Notes: generated from the letters alone by a model not told the origin. A stretch of DNA of 64,000 bases from Symbiodinium sp. CCMP2592 (GCA_905221615.1 CAJNDT010002002.1:62001-126000); one strand, 5' to 3'. Shown: positions 46,642 through 55,949, counted from the first letter of the stretch. Program-made: numbers and translations.

Positions 46642-46754
46642 ACTAGGACCCAGAGTAGGCCCTTATTCCGAATTTTAAGGTTTAGGTTCCCTTATAAACC
46701 CCTTTGAACCAAAAAGGGCACCCCTTTTTATTCCTAGCTTATTGTTGGGTCTAG
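46642..46754. mobile_element. PF-L, diverged copy
   Basis: ACTAGGACCCAGAGTAGGCCC to TATTGTTGGGTCTAG, with core CCAAAAAGGGCACCCC. About 60-70% like the other copies by eye. Confidence 0.6.
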
Positions 46755-47054
46755 AAAATTACGAACGCAATAGCGCCGCACACTCTGATTATCAATCCGG
46801 AGAGCCTAGCATCCCCTGGAGGCTTATGGTTTGGGGGTTTTAGGGTTGAGGGATGTGGGGGTTTAGGGGTTTTAGGGGTTTTAGGGTGTAGGAGTTAGGT
46901 TTTTAAGGTTTAGGGTCTAGCGTTAGGGAATACACCACAGATTGTAGAACGTATGATGTAAGCTACATTGCCTGGCCACCTGGCATTATGTAGGTGCTCT
47001 GCGTAGTAGCTTCATAAGGCTCTACTAACCACCTTCTTATTCCTTGATTGCTTA

Positions 47055-47115
47055 AACCTAAACCCTAAACCCTAAACCCAAAAACCCTAAAACCCTAAAA
47101 CCCTAAACCCTCATC
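47055..47115 (-). repeat. CCCTAAA tract
   Basis: CCTAAACCCTAAACCCTAAACCC and three AACCCTAAA variants with extra A. Confidence 0.8.
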
Positions 47116-47200
47116 CCACCTTTTCAGGCCTCCGAGCTGAAGGACTGGTGGGTTGAACCTGTTACGTCAGTATGTCCGAGGTAACGCCTCCCCTAAACCC

Positions 47201-47422
47201 TACTTGGAGGGTCATGGGACTTAGCAAGCAAGGCTATAAGATCCCTTTTTCATATGGGTACTATAGGGTTCTATATGGGGTTCCTTAAAGGGATCTATAA
47301 TAGGGTTCTATAATGGAGGATCATGGGACTTACATGCAAGGTTATAAGTACCCTAGCTGGGGTTATAAGTATCATTACCCTAATAATAGCCCTAGTTACT
47401 AAGTTTCATGATCCTTTAAGTA
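47201..47422. mobile_element. PF-A with left-arm module
   Basis: TACTTGGAGGGTCATGGGAC, then GGTACTATAGGG, GGTTCCTTAAAGGG and GATCTATAATAGGG, a restart at GGAGGATCATGGGACTTA, and the right end TTTCATGATCCTTTAAGTA. Confidence 0.8.
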
Positions 47423-47537
47423 AATCCTAGAGCCTCCCGAAACATCGCGGCCAACGAATGCGCAGCTTTTTGATCTTTGGGACTCTGAGCGGTTGCTGGA
47501 TCCGGGCGGGTGTTTCGGATTTTGGTGTTCGTGGCTC

Positions 47538-47849
47538 TACTTGGAGGGTCATGGGACTTAGTAAGTCAAGGCTCCTTTTAGGGTTCCTTAGAAGGATCCA
47601 TGAGGGATCTTTCGGGCTTTTATAAGAGTTCTATAAGGAGGATGATGGGACATAGTAAGTAAGGTTGTAAGTACTCTAATTGGGGTTAAAAGTAGTTATA
47701 AACATAATTACCCTGATAATAACGCGAATTACTAAGTCCCATGATCCTCCTTATAGAAACCCTATAGATCCCTCTAAGGAACCCTTTACGAAACCCTTCA
47801 AGGAACCCTATAAAGAGCCTACTTACTAAGTCCCATGATCCTCCAAGTA
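47538..47849. mobile_element. PF-A with modules on both arms
   Basis: TACTTGGAGGGTCATGGGAC, a module, a restart at GGAGGATGATGGGACATA, core, and a first right end GTCCCATGATCCTCC. A mirror-image module (TTATAGAAACCCTATAGATCCC, CTCTAAGGAACCC) then leads to a second right end GTCCCATGATCCTCCAAGTA. At 312 bp it is the only copy extended on both sides. Confidence 0.85.
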
Positions 47850-48160
47850 GGGGTTACAGGGTTTGGGCTCCCCAGACCGTAGAGGCTCTGTGGGCTTTCG
47901 GGGTTCCATGTTTTTTGCGGGGCTCTAAGCCCTGAGCTCTAAACCAGGGCTTTTGGGTTTCGGGTTTCGGCATAAGTACTATAGGGATCGCAATAAATAC
48001 CCATACTTTTCCCGCAGGGTGCCTGAATATAAGTAAACAATAACCATATTCACGCCAAGTATGGTATAACCATATGGGTTTCCGAAGCCCCAACACAGCC
48101 GTTTAGGACTCGTGTTTCCTGTTTGTTACCTCTTGCAGAGACCTAACGGGCTATTGATGC
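47850..48160. other. Unassigned stretch
   Basis: Unique sequence. A minus frame of 80 codons (47854-48096) includes PIWLYHTWREYGYCLLIF. Strand and reality are unclear. No foldback element. Confidence 0.25.
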
Positions 48161-48168
48161 ATGTAGAT

Positions 48169-48267
48169 TAGAAGCTGCCCCCACCCTGTAGTAGTGACTA
48201 TAAGGATTACATTACGGCCCTATTATATTCCTCTTATACCATTATTACATGGTGGGGGCCCTTCTAA
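48169..48267. mobile_element. Foldback element PF-M
   Basis: TTAGAAGCTGCCCCCACCCTG to CATGGTGGGGGCCCTTCTAA. Core inverted relative to 38484. Confidence 0.85.
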
Positions 48268-48380
48268 TGTAGACTTGTTTTGGGTCCAAGGGGCTTGTGC
48301 AAATTGCATTTTGTATCCCACGCCCTAATTCGTGGGCCAGCACCTGAAGCCTCGAACTGGGAGCCTAGACCCTGAAACCC

Positions 48381-48483
48381 TACAGGGAACTCCAGAAAGT
48401 TGGAATATGGTTTCAGTGTAGGATACCCTATAGTTTACCATAAAGGGTTTAGGATAATCATATTCCAACTTTCTGGCTGTTAC
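48381..48483. mobile_element. Foldback element PF-F
   Basis: TACAGGGAACTCCAGAAAGTTGG to CCAACTTTCTGGCTGTTACTT. Confidence 0.85.
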
Positions 48484-48616
48484 TTTAAGCCCAAACCCTG
48501 AGAGGCCCAGAGTGCGCTGCGCTGGGCGTGGCCCCAGCAGATCAGCTGGCAATCACCATTCAACGGCACACTTTGCACGACCCGGGGCCGCAATTTCGGT
48601 GTCCTGGTTCCTTCAG

Positions 48617-48744
48617 GGGCCCCATTATCCCTGACTTAAGGAATATACCTAAGATCATATCAGGGACCCCTACTAGAATCTAGGGTCTATTCCGTAAGGT
48701 GTATTCCTTAACTAGGGGATCTAGGGGATAACGGAGTCTCTGGG
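48617..48744. mobile_element. PF-B, diverged
   Basis: CCCCATTATCCCTGACTTAAGG to GGGGATAACGGAGTCTCTGGG. A short internal duplication (CTAGGGGAT twice) lies in the right arm. Confidence 0.7.
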
Positions 48745-48845
48745 TCCTTCAGCGGCTCCTTTTTAGGGCTTGGGATTCGCGTGTGTACAGCCTTTTGCAG
48801 GGTTTGATGGGGTCGCTGTTTGGCTGAATGTTAAGCCCGAAACCC

Positions 48846-49062
48846 TACTTGAAGGCTCATGGGACTTAGTAAGTAAGGTTCCTTAAAGGGCTCCTTAAAG
48901 GGATCTAAAAGGGATCTATAGGGTTTCTATAAGAGTTCTATAAGGAGGCTCCTGGGACTTAGTAAGTAAGGTTATAAGTAGGTTATAATTAGGATAACCC
49001 CACTTAGGGGACTTATAACCCCAGTTATAACCTACTTACTAAGTCCCATGATCCTCTAAGTA
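48846..49062. mobile_element. PF-A with left-arm module, paired with 61774
   Basis: TACTTGAAGGCTCATGGGAC(TTAGTAAGTAAGG) is followed by TTCCTTAAAGGGCTCC, GATCTAAAAGGGATCTATAGGG and TTCTATAA. It restarts at GGAGGCTCCTGGGACTTAGT and continues exactly as the module-free copy at 61774-61897. Confidence 0.9.
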
Positions 49063-49241
49063 AAGCACCACCCTTAACTCCAAAGTCCCACGCCCTAGCC
49101 CTGAGGCCTCCAACCCCACATGTCCTGAATGCTTCCCACGCCTCAAAACTACAAAATCCGAAATCCAAAACCATAACATCCCGAGCCCATCCCCTACAAG
49201 CCAACCCTAAACCATGATTGGCGCCATCTTTAGGCAGAAGA

Positions 49242-49349
49242 TGTGGGAGTTTCCGAAAATAGGGGACCCTAATATAGTACCCTAAATAAAAGGATCCTTA
49301 AAAGGAGGACCCCAAAATGAGGTACCCCTAGTTGTCGGAAACTCCCATG
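49242..49349. mobile_element. Foldback element PF-G
   Basis: ATGTGGGAGTTTCCGAAAATA to AGTTGTCGGAAACTCCCATGT. Complete. Confidence 0.85.
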
Positions 49350-49485
49350 TGGCTCACTGCATCCGGCAGAACGTCCGTTGGGAAATGTGTCGCCCGACGC
49401 TGCAGCTGCTAGCGCAGCCACATGACGCCGGACCTCTGGCGGAAAAAACTCGCCTGCGGGACCCATGTTGGCGAGAAGTGATAGC

Positions 49486-49545
49486 GGTTTAGGGTTTAGG
49501 GTTTAGGGTTTAGGGGTTTAGGGTTTAGAGGTTTAGGGAAGGTTA
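49486..49545 (+). repeat. (TTTAGGG)n array
   Basis: Four perfect units, then TTTAGGGG and TTTAGAGG variants, running into an exon candidate. Confidence 0.8.
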
Positions 49546-49646
49546 AAAAGTTAGAAGATCGGCTCAAACTCACCAAAGCCTGCGCGCTCGAAACGTATTG
49601 GACACGCTACGGCGAGAAGCTGTCCCAGCGGCTGGAGCCCAGACAG
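49542..49646 (+). CDS. Candidate exon, 35 codons
   Basis: TTTAGGGAAG precedes a phase-0 frame VKKLEDRLKLTKACALETYW then TRYGEKLSQRLEPRQ. CAG|GCTTAC would be a GC-type donor. The heptad-like charged start suggests a coiled-coil or helical segment. A foldback element begins 6 bp later. Family not recognised. Confidence 0.35.
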
Positions 49647-49652
49647 GCTTAC

Positions 49653-49774
49653 ATCATAGGGATCCTTAGGGGTGTAGGGGACTATATTTCCTTAACTAGG
49701 CCTTATTGATCCTTATTATGGGCCTTAAGGCCCCCTACCTCCCCTCCCCCTACACCCCTAAGGATCCCTATGAT
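49653..49774. mobile_element. Single-copy foldback element
   Basis: ATCATAGGGATCCTTAGGGGTGTAGGGG mirrored by CCCCTACACCCCTAAGGATCCCTATGAT. Very precise 28-bp ends. Confidence 0.85.
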
Positions 49775-50090
49775 TACAGCACGAACTCTGGCGACCCCCT
49801 TGAGAGACTCCCCCCAGCTAGCTCAAAAGCCTGAATTCAGGGGTAGGAGTTGTGTTACTTCTTAATCTATGAAGCGATACTAGAATCTAAACCTCCAAAT
49901 TTGTTCTAGCTATGGAGGCCCCTTTGTTAGATCAGAAAGACCACTGCAGAACCCGTATAAACGTTCTTTCAGGAACCCCTCCAAGAAGCGATATACTGAT
50001 GAAGGCCTGCTGCTAGAGCTCCAGGAACACCGTAGTTCAATGCGAAACCTTTTTTAGGGTTAAAGAAGCTTGCTTCATATTTAAGGACCC
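49775..50090. other. Unassigned stretch
   Basis: Unique sequence with no clear frame or foldback element. AGGAACCCCTCC and TTTTTAGGG words only. Confidence 0.25.
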
Positions 50091-50550
50091 CGATTAGAGC
50101 CCCAGGAATAAGCTCTCAACCCGAAACTCGAACCCTAAACACAAAACCCCAAACCTTGAACCTTAAACCTTAAACCCTCAATCCTAAATCTTAAACCCAC
50201 AAACCCTAAACGAAAAAACCCTAAACCTTAACCTTACACCCTAAGCCCTTAAACCCCCAAACCCAAAAACCCCAAAACCTTCTAGAACCCGTATAGAACC
50301 CTTTAAGGAACCAAAACCTTAAACCGTAAATCCCTAAACGCTAAATCCTGCAAACCCTAATCCCTAAACCCCTAAACCCTCCACACTAAACCCAAAACCC
50401 CTAAACCCTATAGATCCCTTTAAAGGATCCCTTCTAGATCCCTTTAAGGGAGTCCCTTTAAGGGAGTCCCTAGAAACCCCAGGAACCCTAAATCACCCAG
50501 GAATACCCAAAACCCTTAAACCCTAAACCTCTTAACCTTACACCCAGGGA
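50091..50550 (-). repeat. Degenerate CCCTAAA region with module words
   Basis: CCCTAAACC, CCTTAAACC and CCCAAAACC words in quantity. Module words GATCCCTTTAAAGGATCCC and CTTTAAGGGAGTCC at 50405-50470. Confidence 0.75.
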
Positions 50551-50562
50551 TATCAGCTTGTC

Positions 50563-50630
50563 TATAGATCCCTTTAAAGGATCCCTTTAAAGGATCCCTT
50601 TAAAGGAGCCCCCAGCAAAACTGCAGGAAC
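50563..50630. repeat. CCTTTAAAGGAT module between two copies of ATCAGCTTGTC
   Basis: ATCAGCTTGTC occurs at 50552-50562 and again at 50631-50641. Between them lie TATAGATCCCTTTAAAGG and two more CCCTTTAAAGG units, then CCCCCAGCAAAACTGCAGG. The arrangement is that of an insertion with duplicated target. Confidence 0.75.
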
Positions 50631-50730
50631 ATCAGCTTGTCGGCCATGGATCCACCCCTGGGAGACGAAAACCTGGAGTTGGTCCTGGCATACTCCGACT
50701 ATGCCCAGGAGCCGGGATTCTGGGGGTTGC
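50631..50730 (+). CDS. Candidate exon
   Basis: ATCAG precedes a frame (phase 1) reading LSAMDPPLGDENLELVLAYS then DYAQEPGFWG. The acidic, mixed composition is protein-like. The end of the exon is unclear because the sequence GACTATGCCCAGGA then repeats downstream with G-rich spacers. Family not recognised. Confidence 0.35.
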
Positions 50731-50965
50731 TGGGGGGGTTTACGGTTTTAGGGATGACTATGCCCAGGCGAGGTTTCTGTTCTTTTTTTTTTTTTTTTGG
50801 GGGGGGGGGGTTCAGTGGTTTTTTTTTTGTGGCTTTAGGGGTGACTATGCCCAGGAGCTGCGCTTCTGGGGTTTTGGGGGTTTAGGGGTGACTATGCCCA
50901 GGATTTGTGTTTCTGGGGGTTTTGGGGGGGTTCAGGGGTGAATATGCCCAGGACCTGTGCTTAGG
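50696..50965 (+). repeat. Five copies of GACTATGCCCAGGA
   Basis: GACTATGCCCAGGAGCC at 50697, GACTATGCCCAGGCGAG near 50756, GACTATGCCCAGGAGCTG near 50843, GACTATGCCCAGGATTTG near 50889, GAATATGCCCAGGACC near 50940. Each is followed by (G)TTTCTG/CTTCTGGGG and G-rich filler. The 3' part of an exon seems to have been copied in tandem. Confidence 0.8.
50783..50810 (+). repeat. T16-G12 homopolymer junction
   Basis: Sixteen T followed at once by twelve G. A second one (T17-G13) is at 59102. Confidence 0.9.
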
Positions 50966-51056
50966 GTTTAGGGTTTTTTGGGGGTTTAGGGTTGAGGGGT
51001 TTAGAGGTTTTGGGGGTTAGGGGTCTAGGAGTTTAGGGGTTTAGGGGTTTAGGGTG
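50965..51056 (+). repeat. TTTAGGGG tract
   Basis: TTTAGGG and TTTAGGGG words leading into a repeat-H fragment. Confidence 0.7.
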
Positions 51057-51096
51057 CCATACTTGAATACCTTTTTTGAACCTGTTCCCGGCGAGG
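51057..51096 (+). repeat. Repeat H fragment
   Basis: GCCATACTTGAATACCTTTTTTGAACCTGTTCC, matching the start of the copy at 56532. Confidence 0.65.
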
Positions 51097-51099
51097 TTC

Positions 51100-52150
51100 G
51101 GGGAGTCAGTGCATTTGGTTGAGGAGTTCAAGGCGGTTTAGGCATTTGTGTGGCGGGTTTAAGGGTGTTCGGATTTGTTTTAAAGTAGTGCTTGAGGAGC
51201 GGATGTCGAAAAAGCCCAGCATGTGAATTCCCGGAGCCTCAGGGAAATCGCAATAAACTCAGTGCTAAAACCCTGCAGCCCTGAACACAAGAATCTGAAT
51301 TCTAGAACCTTGAACCCTAAATCCCAAAATCTGAAGCCTCAGAAGTGAATCCCAAAACCCTGAATTCCCAGAACTGTGCCAGGATTTCTTCTTGCCTGGC
51401 AGTCTCCGCAACCCCCTGCGGAACCCTATCGAGCCCATTTACCCGTGGTGCTTGGACACAGGCGCTTGATCTGGGCTACTTGAAGGGTTTCTTCTTTGCG
51501 TGTTGCTTCAAGGGTTCGTTTCACGGGGCTTTTGCGCTCTGCGGAGAGTTCTGACAGATTCGAAAGGGTTTCGGGTTTTAGGGTCGGGCGGTAGGGGTCA
51601 AGAGCTTCAAGAGTTAGTAGTACTACGTCATATTACATCGTACCTACTTAAACAGCCATGGACACGAAATCCTAGACTCTTCTTCACAAGGGTCTGGTGC
51701 CTCTGGCTTCGGGAATACGCGATTCAGGCGCTTACGCTGGGCTGTCGCCACCATGCACCCTTTCTTGAGGGCGTCGTGACAAGAAGGATGCCGGTGCCCT
51801 TCAGGGCCGGCATGGGGGTTCAGGGTTTAGGGTTCTATATCCTACATATCGCACCTTAAGCCCCAAACTTTAAACCCGAAAACCTTAAATCCTAAAGCCC
51901 GAGCACTCAATCTCTGAGCCTTCAGCCCCAAACCCTAAACACTAAGCCCCTAAACCGCAAACCTAGCCCCAAAACTCCTACACCCCAAAGCTTACATCTT
52001 TCAGCCCAGTCTTCCAGCCGACAAGCCCCACACAAAGGGATTTAGGGTTTAGGGTGTGGGGGTTTATGGTTTAGCACCCTAAACCTTGAACCCATCCCAT
52101 GCAGGTGACTGCACACGGACTGGCACTGACCCTGTGTCCTTCTCGCTGCT
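51100..52150. other. Unassigned region
   Basis: Mostly unique sequence with some CCCTAAA/TTTAGGG words (51820, 51890-52070). + frames at 51345-51554 and 51500-51859 are open and include ISSCLAVSATPCGTLSSPF and TSYLLKQPWTRNPRLFFTRV. I do not recognise them and no splice pattern is clear. No foldback element in over 1 kb, which is unusual here. Confidence 0.3.
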
Positions 52151-52163
52151 GGGGCTCGCTAAG

Positions 52164-52360
52164 CCAGAGACTCCAATATCCCTTAATAAAAGAACATATC
52201 TTGGGCTCGTTTAAGGGATCTACAAGGGATCTTTCGGTTTTGGGGCTTAGGGGACTTCAATATCCCTTGATCAGGGAATAGCTCTTAAGCTATAGTAGGG
52301 GCGTCCCAAATATGATTGAAGGTACACTCCTCATAATTAAGGGATATTGGAGTGTCTGGG
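52164..52360. mobile_element. PF-B with left-arm module
   Basis: CCAGAGACTCCAATATCCC(TTAATAAAAGAACATATCTT) is followed by CGTTTAAGGGATCTACAAGGG, ATCTTTCGGTTTTGGGG and CTTAGG. It restarts at GGACTTCAATATCCCTTGAT and runs to GGATATTGGAGTGTCTGGG. A fourth family with the same architecture. Confidence 0.8.
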
Positions 52361-52757
52361 AAGCTATCTCGGAATGGTTTGGGGTTTGAGGCTGATGTAG
52401 TGGTTGGGGATTCAACGAGGGTTTAAGGGTTTCGGGGTTTGGGTTTTTCGGGCTTGCCGTAGTTTAGGGTTGTAAGGTTTACCGTGGGTTGAGGCTTTTC
52501 TCAAGGGTTTCGGCTGGGTTGGGGGCTGTATCTGGGGTTTGCAGACCGCTTCACAATTTAGGGATAAGAGGCTTCATGCTGCGAGGATGCTCCGCACCCT
52601 GCCAAACAAAGGGATTTTCCATACACCATAGCTATTCTCCCTTGAACCGTGAATCCTAAACCCTAAACCTTAAATCGTGGACCCGGAGCCCGAGACCACA
52701 AAACCCTGAACGCTGAACGTGGAATCCTGAGCCTACAAGCCCACAGGCTGAGACATA

Positions 52758-52932
52758 ATATAGGGGCCTTAATAATTACCTATAGTATTTTGGGGGGTTC
52801 ACTACTATGACTATAAGGGGCACCAAAACCTAGTCAAGTTCATAATAGTTACCTGTACTGTTTTGGGGGGTTCACTACTATAACTATAAGGGGCACCAAA
52901 ACCCTATTCAAGTTCTTAAGACCCCTTTAGTA
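52758..52932. mobile_element. PF-I with tandem internal duplication
   Basis: TATAGGGGCCTTAATAATTA, then ACCTATAGTATTTTGGGGGG..GGGGCACCAAAACC and a second ACCTGTACTGTTTTGGGGGG..GGGGCACCAAAACC, ending CAAGTTCTTAAGACCCCTTTAGTA. The inner 70-80 bp is present twice in direct orientation. Confidence 0.8.
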
Positions 52933-52950
52933 CCATGCACCCTCTAACCC

Positions 52951-53343
52951 TACTTGGAGGGTCGGGGGACTTAGTAACTGGTTGTTTTAGGGACTTATAA
53001 GTACCATAACTCCCCAATTAGGGTCCGTTTTAGGGTGCTTATACATCAGCAGGATGAAAGTTTTGTCGCACTAAGATGTATTGTTTGGCGGAGGACTCGG
53101 AATACCAAAAAGTGCATTTTACGTGGCCTTGCCAGCCCAGAAATTTCTATGCCAAAATAAACATATACTACTATTTTGTTCCGACGGAGGAATTCGTGAC
53201 GTCCGGGCCTCACATCGAGACTTCGTGAAGGAGTCTATGGGGGACCGGGGCTTGCAAGTATATGTTAACAGACCTACCCGATGCGACGAACGTAAGTTTA
53301 CTTACTACCTACTTACTAAGTCTCCCCGACTGTCCAAGCTTAG
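52951..53343. mobile_element. PF-A2 split by a 249-bp unique insert
   Basis: TACTTGGAGGGTCGGGGGAC and the core up to GGGTGCTTATA match 39378. 249 bp of unique DNA follow. The element resumes as TAAGTTTACTTACTACC and ends CCCGACTGTCCAAGCTTA. TA is on both sides of the insert. Confidence 0.85.
53044..53292 (+). CDS. Exon-like insert inside PF-A2
   Basis: Unique 249-bp segment preceded by TTATACATCAG and followed by GTAAGT, so its borders look like splice sites. A + frame from 53075 reads LGIPKSAFYVALPAQKFLCQ, then SDGGIRDVRASHRDFVKESM and GDRGLQVYVNRPTRCDER up to the donor. It has no foldback ends and no other copy here. It may be a captured gene piece or an exon flanked by element-derived introns. 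Family not recognised. Confidence 0.4.
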
Positions 53344-53394
53344 AGTTCAAGCCGGAGCTCGAGCTCGGATGGCCTAAAGCCCTCGCAAGCAGCG

Positions 53395-53570
53395 TGTTAC
53401 AGAGTTTCGTTTTTTTTCGGATTTTAGCGTTGTAAGATTCCGGGTTTTAGCGGCTAGAGTTTCATTTTTTTGGGTTTGGGGTTTAAGGTTTTCGGCCTTT
53501 GGGGTGTTGGATTTAGGGGTTTTAGGGGTTTTAGGGGTTTTAGGGGTTAGTGGTTTCGTAGCGCAGCGAA
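53395..53570 (+). repeat. TTTAGGGG-type tract
   Basis: TTTGGGG and TTTTAGGGG words. The minus frame over it is an artefact. Confidence 0.55.
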
Positions 53571-53651
53571 GGCTCACCATCAGCGAGCCCCCCGTGGGCC
53601 GGGCGGAATTCTCGCATCAGGCCGGTCGAGGGTTCCTTTCAGACTTTAGAT

Positions 53652-53760
53652 TAATGTAGTGGCCTTAATACTTAGAATCAGGATTATGGGGTCCCCTTTT
53701 TTATAGTTATAGTATTATATATGTATATATCCCTTCTCTAATTATGAAGGTCCCTACATT
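53652..53760. mobile_element. Foldback element PF-I
   Basis: TTAATGTAGTGGCCTTAATA to CTAATTATGAAGGTCCCTACATT. An AT-rich TATATATGTATATA lies in the core. Confidence 0.8.
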
Positions 53761-54235
53761 TTGCATTCAGGTTTTCAGTGCTTCAAGGTTTAGGCATTAA
53801 TTCCGGTTTATCTGGGGGTGGGAATGTAGGTCTTGGTCTTCAATGATTCAGCGTTCTTTGGTCTAGAGCTTCAGTTCCAGAGCTTCCTGACCTTGGGTGA
53901 AACCAACATAATGCATGTATAGTGTACGGTATAGTACAACTTAAATGGCATATGACATTTGGTGTACGATATGTTGGTGGTGGAGAGCTCTTACGCCGAT
54001 GCTGATGGCGATGATGTGTTTGCGGTAATTGTGGCAGTGGCGGTTGTGACGGCGTTGGCGGCGGTGGCAGTGGTCGTGGTGGCGGTGATGGTAGCGCTTG
54101 TGGCAGCGGTGGCGGCGGTGTTGGCTGCTTCTTTTGACGTTGATCGTTCATCATATTCCAAACTCGAACCTTTGATTGTCCTAAGCCTCAAGCCGCTACT
54201 GGCCTCACTCACTGACCCCCATAAGCACATCTACT
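53761..54235. repeat. GCG/GTG trinucleotide-rich stretch in unique DNA
   Basis: 54000-54125 is an imperfect array of GTGGCG/GCGGTG/GCGTTG codons giving Ala/Val-rich frames on both strands. Flanks are unique (VDRSSYSKLEPLIVLSLKPL on +). A simple-sequence origin is more likely than a gene. Confidence 0.5.
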
Positions 54236-54670
54236 GAAAGGACCATGGGACGTGGGAAGTAGGGTATAGTCGGATCCTGTTACTCGCTGTCGTCCTACAC
54301 AGAAAGAATTGCGAATCCTACTTTTACAGAAGGAGCTGCAGTCCAAAGCCTCTCGATCCGAATCCCTTATCCGCCTAACAACCCCAAACCCTGATTAATA
54401 AACTCCCTGTCTTGACAAGCCGCAATAATTACGTACAAGGATCCCGATTTTATATAAGGATCTCCATATTCAATTTGTTTCAGAGAGGAGGCTTCTAGCA
54501 TCAGGGGTAAGGGATCTACATTGGTCCCAATCCCAATCCCAAAGCCCCCAAAAGAACCCCCCTGAATCCAACCCCAAGCCTAACCCTAAACTCTGAACCC
54601 AAAGTCCACCAAAGGAGATTTATGTTCGAGAGGGCACGGTTGGCGCCGTGGTGGTGAAGCGAGCCTCGTT
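54236..54670. other. Unassigned stretch
   Basis: Begins with GAAAGGACCATGGGACGTGG, a PF-A-like remnant. The rest is unique with CCCAATCCCAATCCC words. No gene recognised. Confidence 0.25.
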
Positions 54671-54674
54671 CCGA

Positions 54675-54895
54675 CTTTTTGTGGGGGATTCCTTCAAAGG
54701 GTTTTTGTAAGGGATCCTCTAAGGCTTACTACAAGGGCTACCCCACGGGTTATGAGGGTTTCCTCCGCGGGTCCTCGCATGCAACCAATGTGCGACTGGG
54801 CTCCCCAGTGGTACCCTTTTGGCACTTTTTCTTTTTGGAGCTCCTTATTAAAAACCCGATAGTGCAACAACATGGCTAAACCAACGTTCAAGTAA
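54675..54895. other. Unique island
   Basis: + frame 54679-54879 and minus frame 54694-54891 are both open. The + reading includes GSPVVPFWHFFFLELLIKNP. Not recognised. Confidence 0.2.
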
Positions 54896-55169
54896 AGCCC
54901 TGAAGGCCTTAAGAAAACTGAACTCTATCACATAAACCTAATAATTCTTGGGATTCGCTGAGAGACAGAAGGGCAGTTTTTGGTTGCTTCGGGTTTAGGG
55001 GAAGTTAGGGCTTAGTTTGTAGCATTTCCTAAACCCTAAACCCTAGACCCCAAACGTTTGTAGCGTTTCCTTTCGTTCTGTCGGTCGGGAACACGGAGTT
55101 GTCTGGCTCAGATACCTGGCAGTCGCACGGAGCGCATCCAGTTTGGTTCGGCTGCAACGTCTGGATCAC

Positions 55170-55259
55170 TATAGGGGCCTGGATAACTACTAATAGTATT
55201 TTGGGGGTTCCTTAGTATAATGGCCCCCAAACCGTATTCTACTTATTAAGGCTCCTAAA
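55170..55259. mobile_element. Foldback element PF-I
   Basis: TATAGGGGCCTGGATAACTA to CTACTTATTAAGGCTCCTA. A shorter core than usual. Confidence 0.8.
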
Positions 55260-55314
55260 ACTCTAGAACCCTACTATAGATCCCTCATAGAGCCCTTGAA
55301 AGGAACCCTAGCCC

Positions 55315-55427
55315 TACCCAGAGAGCCCAATACCCCTTAAATAAGGAATATAGCTTAAACCATAATATGAAGCCCTATATAATTTAAGCCATACTCCTTA
55401 ATTAAGGGGTATTGGGCTCTCTGGGTA
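55315..55427. mobile_element. Foldback element PF-B with TA flanks
   Basis: TACCCAGAGAGCCCAATACC to GGTATTGGGCTCTCTGGGTA. Near-perfect arms of the GAGAGCC subtype. Confidence 0.9.
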
Positions 55428-55505
55428 TTCTTGTTAAGGCCCCTATAAAATCGCATCACGCTGAAAGGCCGAGGCGGATCTGCTTTTGGATTCTGATGAG
55501 CCGAT

Positions 55506-55612
55506 TTGGGGGTTTCCGAAAATTCGGGGGTACCTTATTTGGGGGTCCTTATAATAAGGATCGTACTATTTAGGGTACTATATCTGGGTCCCGTATTTTC
55601 GGAAACTCCCAT
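55506..55612. mobile_element. Foldback element PF-G
   Basis: TTGGGGGTTTCCGAAAATTC to TATTTTCGGAAACTCCCA. Confidence 0.85.
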
Positions 55613-55719
55613 TTTGTAAAGAGCAGTGCCTGTCGCACAGATGGCGCGAAGGCTTATCGGTCGCTGTTGAGCCCACTGTGCGGTGGAGCTCTCGTCGATG
55701 TGGGAGAAGCATGGCCACA

Positions 55720-55855
55720 ACCCGAAACCCTAAACCCCGAACCCTAAAACCTCAAATCCTCAACCCGAACACCCTAAACCCTAAACTCTAAACCCTCAAC
55801 CCTAAACCCTAAAACCCTAAAGCCTAAACCCTTAACCCTTAACCCTAAGGCACCT
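55720..55855 (-). repeat. Degenerate CCCTAAA tract
   Basis: CCCTAAACCC with CCCTCAACC and CCCTTAACC variants. Confidence 0.75.
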
Positions 55856-55949
55856 TTTGGGCGATGGGGTGTAGGATTTCAGCGCCTTCCATGCGTTTCT
55901 TGAAGGGCTCCAGAGGCCTCCTTGAAGGGTTCCTTTAAGGGCACGACAA

